A stretch of 35,349 nt of DNA, taken from positions 1 to 35,349 of IMG/VR virus record IMGVR_UViG_3300042505_000337; one strand, given 5' to 3'. Below, in pieces: positions 29,391 to 35,349 of this stretch (positions are counted from its first letter, which is position 1; each line of letters opens with the position of its first letter). The position numbers were made by a program, and so were the translations under genes. The notes beneath the pieces were generated by a model. That model was not told the origin of the DNA, searched no databases, and saw only the letters and a program-made list of their open reading frames with translations. This stretch comes from a virus.

Positions 29391-29410
29391 TTTGGTATGT
29401 CCTTTAGGTT

Positions 29411-29442
29411 AAAAAAAGGGCGGCGATTATTTCCACCGCCCT
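29411..29442 (-). terminator. Terminator between the two capsid genes
   Basis: On the minus strand AGGGCGG and CCGCCCT form a perfect 7-bp GC stem (29442-29436 with 29423-29417) around a 12-nt loop, followed by a run of seven T. A textbook intrinsic terminator, placed right after the first capsid gene. Confidence 0.82.
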
Positions 29443-29454
29443 AAGCCTAATTAT

Positions 29455-30804
29455 TTAGTTAGCGGCTGTGCCAGTAGAACGGAAACGAACACCAGCAAAC
29501 GGGTCGCGAACAGATGTTGCCAAGCGTTTTTCACCAAAGAATGTGATAAAGCCAGGCAATGTTTGGTCGTAACGGCGCAACACCATGTTTAAACGGTCAA
29601 TAATGGTGTAGAACTTTTCCCAATCGCCAAAGAACATTGGGTATTTGCTAACTGTGCCTGCCGCCGCAGTTGTTAGTTGTGATGGTGTGTCTAAGTATTT
29701 ATTAACAACAACATCAAAGCCTAACAATGAACCAACAATGCCGTCTGTGCGTGATAAACCATCAACATAGATTGGGCGACCTTGCAAATCTGTCAAACCA
29801 CGAATTGCTTGTAACAAGATTGGGGAAACCATGAATTTTGCTGATTCTGTCCAGTATTGTTGTGGCAAAGCGTAAATGAAGTTAATGACATCTTTGTAAG
29901 TAATGTTGTTTGCGCCAACTGTGTTTGCATTGGTTGTCAATTGGTCATAAGTAGCAAGTGAGTGTAAACCTGTTGCTGAACCTGTGCCGCTTGAACCAAA
30001 TGCCGCAACTGAACAAACACCACCTGTGTAAGTTGTGTTGTTACCTGCGTATTGGTCTAAACCGCGCAAGCCGTCAGCACCACCAGTTGCAACTGTTGTG
30101 CCTGAACCTGATTGGTCGTTGTTTGAAATCATTGATTGCGCTTCAGTTTGTGCAAACTCGGCAAGCATATCATCAACAACATTTGCTTCTAAACCATCAA
30201 TGTCATCCAAAGCGGCTGTTCTGATTGGGAATTGAACATTTAGGTCTTTTAAAACGATTTGCCAAATGCTTGTATCTTCAGTTGTTGCCGCGCCGTTGTT
30301 TTGGATAGCATAGCCGAATTGCGCGCCTGCATTGCCAGTTTTTACGCGGAATTGATAGGATGAACCGTCAGTTGCAACTGTTCTTGCACAACCACGCATA
30401 GGGTTTGAAAGACGCAATGCAACAAATACAGGGTCATAGGCTGTGCGACCACCTTGGTTGTTACCGCCGCCTGTTAAAGCAGACGCTTCTTTTAAATATG
30501 CTGAATAATGGCTTTCATCTTCAAACATTTTTAATTCTTTTTCGGTGCGGCTATTGCTTTTGTGGAAAGCGGCTAATTGTTCTTTAACCATTTTGTTTAC
30601 ATCGCCACGAATGGTTTTTTCAATTTTTAAGATTGATGGTGCAGGGTTGATAGATGCAACTTTGGCTTCCAAAGCGGCTACTTTTTCAGAAAATGACGCT
30701 TCAACTGCATCAACTTTTGCAGTTACGGCTTCAGTAACTTTAGCAATTTCAGCAACATTATTTGCTTCAATCGCGTCTAACTTTTCAATAATTTCAACTG
30801 ACAT
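29455..30804 (-). CDS. Major capsid protein with scaffolding (delta) domain
   Basis: 449 aa, HK97 family. Residues 1 to about 95 form a charged coiled coil (EIAKVTEAVTAKVDAVEASFSEKVAALEAKVASI, then KTIRGDVNKMVKEQLAAFHKS), the delta domain usually removed by the prohead protease. The mature shell protein follows from about EASALTGGGNNQGGRTAYDP, with N-arm, A-domain and P-domain regions and C-terminal DRLNMVLRRYDQTLPGFITFFGEKRLATSVRDPFAGVRF. It lies directly after the protease, the standard order. The size fits HK97 gp5 plus about 65 residues. Confidence 0.9.
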   Translation of the reverse strand: MSVEIIEKLDAIEANNVAEIAKVTEAVTAKVDAVEASFSEKVAALEAKVASINPAPSILKIEKTIRGDVNKMVKEQLAAFHKSNSRTEKELKMFEDESHYSAYLKEASALTGGGNNQGGRTAYDPVFVALRLSNPMRGCARTVATDGSSYQFRVKTGNAGAQFGYAIQNNGAATTEDTSIWQIVLKDLNVQFPIRTAALDDIDGLEANVVDDMLAEFAQTEAQSMISNNDQSGSGTTVATGGADGLRGLDQYAGNNTTYTGGVCSVAAFGSSGTGSATGLHSLATYDQLTTNANTVGANNITYKDVINFIYALPQQYWTESAKFMVSPILLQAIRGLTDLQGRPIYVDGLSRTDGIVGSLLGFDVVVNKYLDTPSQLTTAAAGTVSKYPMFFGDWEKFYTIIDRLNMVLRRYDQTLPGFITFFGEKRLATSVRDPFAGVRFRSTGTAAN

Positions 30805-30807
30805 GAT

Positions 30808-31608
30808 TTATCCTTTAATTCGTTTATTAAGTTGTTTTAACAATTCACGCTTATTTAATTCGGCTAGAATCGTTTGATTAACCGCCGCGTCTGATTCACT
30901 CAAATTTGGTGGCGTTTCAACGGTTTCATTACCTGCATCACGCAGTTTAATTACTTTGTTGAAAATGCTAGATGCGGCGGTTGCGTGCATCTTTGTCAAT
31001 CCTGCATCACGCAGAACAGATTCTACTTCTTTAAGGTTTATTGTTCCGTCAGCACGATAAACATTTTCAAGTTTGTTTATATTTGCTTCAGGATTGTTTG
31101 GGTTCATCACGATAGACACTTCGCGCAAACCACCTTTAGTAATTTGAAAGTAACCCTCATCATAAGCAGGGTCTAATGGGTTCATAACCTCATTATTAGC
31201 ATTTACCATTTGATATTCATCGGCGTATGCGCCAACTGAAACACCACCAACCATGTTTGGCGATTCTTTCATAATTGTATATAGGTCTTTGCCAATAGTT
31301 GTATTAGTAAACAAGCGACCTTTGCCCGTCATGCCTACATCATCAAATTCAAACATAGTCCACTCGCCAACAGGCAATGATTCGTCATTGTGTTGGAAAT
31401 ACATTGGCAAAGGCTTGCCCATTTCAGCGTAACCTGCCGCCCATTCTTTAAACGCTTCAGGTTGATAGTTAAAACGCCTACCGTCTGCACCCTCGCGTGC
31501 GCCCCATGTTGTCAAAACGGCTTCAATCGTTCCGCACATTTCGGCTTCATCGGCACTCACGCCTAAAGCAACTTCGCTTTCATAAAAAAACTTAACATCT
31601 TTAGCCAT
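30808..31608 (-). CDS. HK97-type prohead protease
   Basis: 266 aa. The catalytic region of the U35 prohead protease family is visible: H73 in YFQHND and S124 in VGGVSVGAY, with a following LREVSIVMNPNNPEA strand that includes the usual E-V-S-I pair. It processes the delta domain of the capsid protein and then itself. The C-terminal 90 residues (NLKEVESVLRDAGLTKMHATAASSIF) are an extra helical scaffold-like tail. Starts in an 8-bp overlap with the 44-aa gene; ends 4 bp before the capsid ATG. Confidence 0.88.
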   Translation of the reverse strand: MAKDVKFFYESEVALGVSADEAEMCGTIEAVLTTWGAREGADGRRFNYQPEAFKEWAAGYAEMGKPLPMYFQHNDESLPVGEWTMFEFDDVGMTGKGRLFTNTTIGKDLYTIMKESPNMVGGVSVGAYADEYQMVNANNEVMNPLDPAYDEGYFQITKGGLREVSIVMNPNNPEANINKLENVYRADGTINLKEVESVLRDAGLTKMHATAASSIFNKVIKLRDAGNETVETPPNLSESDAAVNQTILAELNKRELLKQLNKRIKG

Positions 31609-31735
31609 GAATAATAACCCCTTTGTTTTCCATACCGTTTGTTTTAAGCGACATTTTAACGCGCTTGTCTGCCGCTTGTTTCATTTGAACGGTTAATAAT
31701 AATAATCTTAATTCTTTCAACTCTTTTTTTGTCAT
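31601..31735 (-). CDS. 44-aa helical protein between portal and protease
   Basis: ATG at 31735 shares bases with the portal stop (TAATG), and the frame ends at 31601 overlapping the protease start by 8 bp. The sequence is MTKKELKELRLLLLTVQMKQ and a basic remainder (AADKRVKMSLKTNG), probably one amphipathic helix. Coupling at both ends supports a real gene. It is missed by annotation that uses a length cut-off. Function unknown. Confidence 0.6.
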   Translation of the reverse strand: MTKKELKELRLLLLTVQMKQAADKRVKMSLKTNGMENKGVIIHG

Positions 31736-33144
31736 TATGCTTTGCCTGCTTGACCTGTTTTGCCAACGCTTGATGTGTTGCCGCCGCCGCCAGTATCTTG
31801 TGGCGAACTGCCTGCAATCGGACTTGCTGGCTTGGCTTTATCTTTTAATTCGTTTGCGCCCTCAATTTCAGCCCTGCCAAGATATGCACGCGCTTCGTTA
31901 GGCGTTAGTATTCCGTTATTGACACCAGCAACCACATAATTCATTTGGTCAAGCGGCGCACCGCTTAAAAACGATTCTGTTTGAAATTCAACGCATAGGT
32001 TTGGATAGCCTTGCAACAAACTTTGTTTCAGTTTTTGCTGAATGTTTACCAACATCGGGAAAATTGTTGATTTATAGAATTCATCAAGCATTGTTTGACT
32101 GTTGTTAAACTTGCCATCTTCAATAGATAGCATTGCAACTGGCACACCAAACAAACCGCATATACGCTTCATTGTTTGCATTTTAAGGTTGGCGCAATCA
32201 GCATCTTGCAGGTTAAGCATATCAATCGGCAAGTATTTCATGCCGTTATCAAGCAACATGGATTGTCCAGGCTTACTTAGGTCTGTTGGGCGTGAACCTG
32301 TCATGCTTGACCACGCTTCTTTAAGCCTTGCCGCAATTTCTTTGTATTTTGTGTCAGGAATTACTTGGTCAGTAACAAACATTCCGCTTGGCTTCGCGCC
32401 ATTGGTCATTATAAAGTTTGCATAAAGGTCAATGTCTTGGTCAAGCGATACTAATTCAACCGCTAAGATGCCTTTGTTAAAACCTGCTGAACCTTGCCAT
32501 GCCGCTTCTTTTAAGTGCATAACTTGATGGGCTTGTAATGGCGCATCTTTACTAAAACCGTAAGATGGCGTTGAAAGCCTATAAGTTGGGTAACGGGTTG
32601 GCGTGATAGTTGCGCTTATAAGCGTGCTGTCTAACACATACATTTCCAAAGGTGTTTGTTGGCTGTTTTCTTGGTCTTTACGCCATAGAACAGTAAACAC
32701 TTCACCCGATAGGTCAAGCCACATACAGAATTGATACCAAAATTCGTATTGGCTTTGAAAGTTATTAGGGGCTTGCAATAATGAAAGAACGGATTTGGCT
32801 TTGGCTTTATCGCGTGCCGTTACTTTATCGCTTAATGTGGCATCAACTAATGAACCATCATCGGTTGTTGCCATAATCTTAATGGGTAATTGTGCAAGTG
32901 CGCGTGCTTTAACGCCTACGCAAGACATAATGGTTGAATTTCGGCTTAGAACCGACATATCCACCAAGCGACCTGCTTCATTGGCACTTGATGTTGTTAC
33001 ATATAATAATTGGCTAGATGATGCGAATTGTTTCGCACCTGCGTTGCGGATGATGTTATTACCAAGGGCTGTTTGACCAAAAAGCGTATTGCTTTCGCTT
33101 GCGTTTGCCGATGATTTTCTTTTGAAAATATCTAAAATTGCCAT
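31735..33144 (-). CDS. Portal protein, HK97 family
   Basis: 469 aa. It shows HK97-family portal order: VDMSVLSRNSTIMSCVGVKARALAQLPIKI near the N-terminus, LLQAPNNFQSQYEFWYQFCMWLDLSGEVFTVLWRK, then LKEAAWQGSAGFNKGILAVELVSLDQDIDLYANFIMTNGAKPSGMF, FGVPVAMLSIEDGKFNNSQTMLDEFYKSTIFPMLVNIQQKLKQSLL and a GGGGNTSSVGKTGQ tail. The dodecameric portal is the DNA gate and docking site for terminase. Starts 9 bp after the large terminase stop. Confidence 0.92.
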   Translation of the reverse strand: MAILDIFKRKSSANASESNTLFGQTALGNNIIRNAGAKQFASSSQLLYVTTSSANEAGRLVDMSVLSRNSTIMSCVGVKARALAQLPIKIMATTDDGSLVDATLSDKVTARDKAKAKSVLSLLQAPNNFQSQYEFWYQFCMWLDLSGEVFTVLWRKDQENSQQTPLEMYVLDSTLISATITPTRYPTYRLSTPSYGFSKDAPLQAHQVMHLKEAAWQGSAGFNKGILAVELVSLDQDIDLYANFIMTNGAKPSGMFVTDQVIPDTKYKEIAARLKEAWSSMTGSRPTDLSKPGQSMLLDNGMKYLPIDMLNLQDADCANLKMQTMKRICGLFGVPVAMLSIEDGKFNNSQTMLDEFYKSTIFPMLVNIQQKLKQSLLQGYPNLCVEFQTESFLSGAPLDQMNYVVAGVNNGILTPNEARAYLGRAEIEGANELKDKAKPASPIAGSSPQDTGGGGNTSSVGKTGQAGKA

Positions 33145-33153
33145 GTTAATCCC

Positions 33154-34812
33154 TTATAAACTACGGAAACCGTATGATGATGAAGCCAAGGGATTATCAA
33201 GCGAACAATGCATGGCAATAATTAGTGCAATAATGCCATCAACCTTTGCTGATTTATCTGCTTCGTTCTTACGCACCTTGATGTTCCCGTTTACATCTTC
33301 ATAAACTTCGCAGTTGCCTAACTGCCAACCTACAAATGGGTTGCCATCGTGTCTTATGAATTGCGACATTACCAGTTTTTCTATGTGCTTGGATGGGTTA
33401 CTTAAAACCGCCATTCCTTGCCCAACCTTTTTAACGGGTATGCCAGCATCGTGTAAACGCGCAATTAAAGATGCGGCGTTATAAGCATCATAGCCAACTT
33501 CTTTCACATTGTAAAGTGTCGCTTGACTTTTTATATAATCGCTTATTTCGCGGTCATCCATTACATTGCCTTGGGTAATATGCAATATGCCTGACTTAAC
33601 GGCTTGGTCAAATACATCGCGGTAATGTGTAGGCACTAATGCCAAGCCATCTTCAGGCAGGAAAAACTTAAACTCGGCATGGTAATCTTCATTGCTATAC
33701 CTTTTAAGCGTGCAGACAGCGTTTAAATCGCGTGTGGCGGCAAGGTCAAAGCCTATAAATACCGATTCGGGTTCGCCTTTGCTTTCACCAACGCTATCAT
33801 CCCAGTATTGTCGGTCAAGCCATGCGCTGTTTGCGGACACATAAACATTAAGTGTTTTGCATAAAAACTCATTTAATGCGGCAGGTTTTAACTTTGCCTG
33901 TTCGCACCGTTCAGCAATAGCGTCTTGATAAATGCTAATGCCGTGCATAGGGTTAGCCTTTGCCCATGTTGTTGGGTCGCGCCAATCATCTTGTGGGTCA
34001 AGCCCATATAACAAGCCAAACCAATGTGGGTTGTCTGACGCATCGCCATGCAACATGGCTTCAAACATTTGCATATCTTCATAAAACTTAGTATCTTTAG
34101 TAAACGATGCAGTTGTTATGTATATGCGTAAAGGGTTGCGGCGTGCCACCATGCCCGAATGAATAACTTCAATGCTGTTTCTATCTACAATCTGCGCGGC
34201 TTCATCTACTATGGCGCAACTGGCGTTCTTACCATCGCCCGACTTTTTGTTGTCGCGTGATAGGGCTTTAAACATAGATTGCAAATCGCTAGTTTTTTTA
34301 ATTTCGTATTTGCTGACATCAAACACATTTTGAACTTCAGTCGGCATATTATCAACAAAGCCCTTAGCGGCATCAAACACAATAGTTGCCTGTTCGCGGT
34401 TAGTTGCCAATGTAAACACTTCCGCACCTGCTTCGCCAAACTGTAATTCGTAAAGGCTTATGCCTGCGGTAAATGTTGATTTGCCTGCTTTGCGTGGAAT
34501 AAAAATAATGACATCCGTTACCATGCGTTTTTCATGGTCTTTTTTACTACGAAAACCATAGATGGCACATAGGGCAAAGATTTGAAACGGTTCAAGGATT
34601 AGCGGTTTGCCTGCATCCGCGCCTTTAGTGTGTTTAAGCGTTCCAAAGAATTTAAGAATGTGTTCCACATGGTCGGCAACAAATTCATATTCCCAATGCT
34701 TGTTTTCTAATTGGTCAAGGAATCGCTGGCAAGCCAACTTAACATTATTGCAAACAGGCGTGTTGCCTTTGACTACATCTATTGCGTAAAAAATCCCATC
34801 TTCTAATTTCAT
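33154..34812 (-). CDS. terL: Large terminase subunit (TerL)
   Basis: 552 aa. ATPase: Walker A-like PRKAGKST (106-113) and Walker B CAIVDEA (199-205) with D203 and catalytic E204. C-terminal nuclease: FIGFDLAATRDLNAVC (about 347-362) gives the first acidic residue of an RNase-H-like fold, with a later GYDAYNAASLIARL segment. This is the HK97/P27-type TerL that cuts and pumps DNA into the prohead. Overlaps the small subunit stop by 4 bp. Confidence 0.95.
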   Translation of the reverse strand: MKLEDGIFYAIDVVKGNTPVCNNVKLACQRFLDQLENKHWEYEFVADHVEHILKFFGTLKHTKGADAGKPLILEPFQIFALCAIYGFRSKKDHEKRMVTDVIIFIPRKAGKSTFTAGISLYELQFGEAGAEVFTLATNREQATIVFDAAKGFVDNMPTEVQNVFDVSKYEIKKTSDLQSMFKALSRDNKKSGDGKNASCAIVDEAAQIVDRNSIEVIHSGMVARRNPLRIYITTASFTKDTKFYEDMQMFEAMLHGDASDNPHWFGLLYGLDPQDDWRDPTTWAKANPMHGISIYQDAIAERCEQAKLKPAALNEFLCKTLNVYVSANSAWLDRQYWDDSVGESKGEPESVFIGFDLAATRDLNAVCTLKRYSNEDYHAEFKFFLPEDGLALVPTHYRDVFDQAVKSGILHITQGNVMDDREISDYIKSQATLYNVKEVGYDAYNAASLIARLHDAGIPVKKVGQGMAVLSNPSKHIEKLVMSQFIRHDGNPFVGWQLGNCEVYEDVNGNIKVRKNEADKSAKVDGIIALIIAMHCSLDNPLASSSYGFRSL

Positions 34813-35276
34813 TTTTTGGTAACTTTAACGCCTGCTAATAAATCATTATAAGAACCTGTGTTGGTTGATGTTTTGTTTAATCTGCCTTTAGGTGTCAAAC
34901 CCAATTCATTCATCAACACTACAATCTTGCTTAATGTTTCTTTCATAATTGAAAAGTAAATGTTTGCACCTTTTGTTACGCCACCATTAAATTCAGTAAT
35001 AAGCCCCTCACGCGCCACACCTTTCTTCGCTTCAACATACATTGAAATTTGGTCAGCCAACATTGCAAGCAAATGCTTGTCTTGGTCAGCGTCAATCCCG
35101 TAAATGTCATACATGAAATCGGATGTTTCTTTAATAAACTTGCTTGCGTTCCACGCATCGGGGTTTTCCAACCAATCAGCCTGCGGAATCCTTGCGCGGA
35201 TTTTTTCAGGCAACACAACTTCCTTATCCGTTGAACGAACAATGCGTAAATTTGATGGTAATGTTTTCTTTGTCAT
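34809..35276 (-). CDS. terS: Small terminase subunit (P27-like TerS)
   Basis: 155 aa from the ATG at 35276, chosen because AAAGGAAAAGAC lies directly before it; a TTG at 35327 adds 17 residues but has no ribosome site. EKIRARIPQADWLENPDAWNASKFIKETSDFMYDIYGIDADQDKHLLAMLADQISMYVEA, followed by a KGANIYFSIMKETLSKIVVLMNELGLTPKGR helix pair, is typical of P27-family small terminases. It recognises packaging sites and brings DNA to TerL. Confidence 0.85.
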   Translation of the reverse strand: MTKKTLPSNLRIVRSTDKEVVLPEKIRARIPQADWLENPDAWNASKFIKETSDFMYDIYGIDADQDKHLLAMLADQISMYVEAKKGVAREGLITEFNGGVTKGANIYFSIMKETLSKIVVLMNELGLTPKGRLNKTSTNTGSYNDLLAGVKVTKK

Positions 35277-35349
35277 GTCTTTTCCTTTTGCGTTTAGGGA
35301 AATCCCTGAAACTACCCCCGTTTTCAAAATCGTTTTGCGAACGATTGTG
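35277..35349. other. Non-coding end segment with inverted repeats (possible packaging site)
   Basis: Upstream of the small terminase. It contains a perfect 7-bp inverted repeat AATCGTT/AACGATT (35328-35334 and 35340-35346, 5-nt loop) and a second, AGGGA/TCCCT, near 35296-35307. With positions 1-28 it would form an approximately 100-bp gap in a circular molecule between the HNH/winged-helix genes and terminase, the usual place of cos or pac. I cannot see the actual cut site. Confidence 0.4.

Noticed and set aside
35277-35327. Seventeen-residue N-terminal extension of the small terminase from a TTG
   Set aside because: The internal ATG at 35276 has a strong ribosome site at ideal spacing, and the extension overlaps inverted repeats likely to be a packaging or regulatory site.
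1-35349. Direct terminal repeats
   Set aside because: The first and last several dozen bases were compared in both orientations and share no repeat, so terminal redundancy cannot be claimed.

Overview
The window reads as an essentially complete genome of a tailed double-stranded DNA phage with siphovirus (HK97/lambda-like) architecture, opened at an arbitrary point of a circular or circularly permuted molecule. Structural genes run right to left: small terminase, large terminase, HK97-type portal, prohead protease, two capsid proteins, connector genes, major tail protein, tape measure, tail tip and fibres. There is no integrase, excisionase, CI-like repressor, plasmid partition gene or tRNA that I can recognise, so a strictly lytic phage is the simplest reading. 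Spanin-like lysis genes and enterobacterial-type DnaA boxes point to a Gram-negative host. The low GC and protein styles resemble phages of freshwater proteobacteria, but the host cannot be fixed from the sequence.

Layout. (1) 29-4108, minus strand: replication and DNA metabolism. A VRR-NUC nuclease, then a 371-bp non-coding region with a phased DnaA-box array (likely origin), a promoter and a structured leader RNA, then replisome organiser, probable helicase loader, PD-(D/E)XK nuclease, NinB-like protein, Ref-like nuclease, HNH endonuclease and a winged-helix protein. If the molecule is circular this block continues directly into the terminase genes at the right end. (2) 4233-9351, plus strand: early operon of small genes, two clear promoters, repeated GC-rich hairpins between genes, and a recombination set (Sak3-like annealing protein, YqaJ/lambda-Exo-like exonuclease, small protein with an SSB-type DIPF tail). 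It ends in a chain of tiny overlapping genes. (3) 9344-35276, minus strand: late operon. Reading with transcription from the right end: packaging, head, connector, tail, tail fibres, lysis cassette (membrane/coiled-coil protein, M15 endolysin, holin-like protein, nested spanin pair), and finally a metallophosphoesterase with an N-terminal helix-turn-helix.

Most notable points: two tandem paralogous major-capsid-type genes, only one with a scaffolding (delta) domain, separated by a terminator; a read-through in which I found no GATC or GGCC anywhere, nor CCGG, TCGA, GTAC or ACGT, although no methyltransferase is encoded; a DnaA-box array with 11-bp and 33-bp phasing beside an attenuator-like leader; a strong internal promoter with a long hairpin leader feeding the tail-fibre block; and several real genes of 24-58 codons.

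Functions are assigned from motifs and remembered family resemblance only; no database search was run. Promoters, hairpins and DnaA boxes were found by eye.
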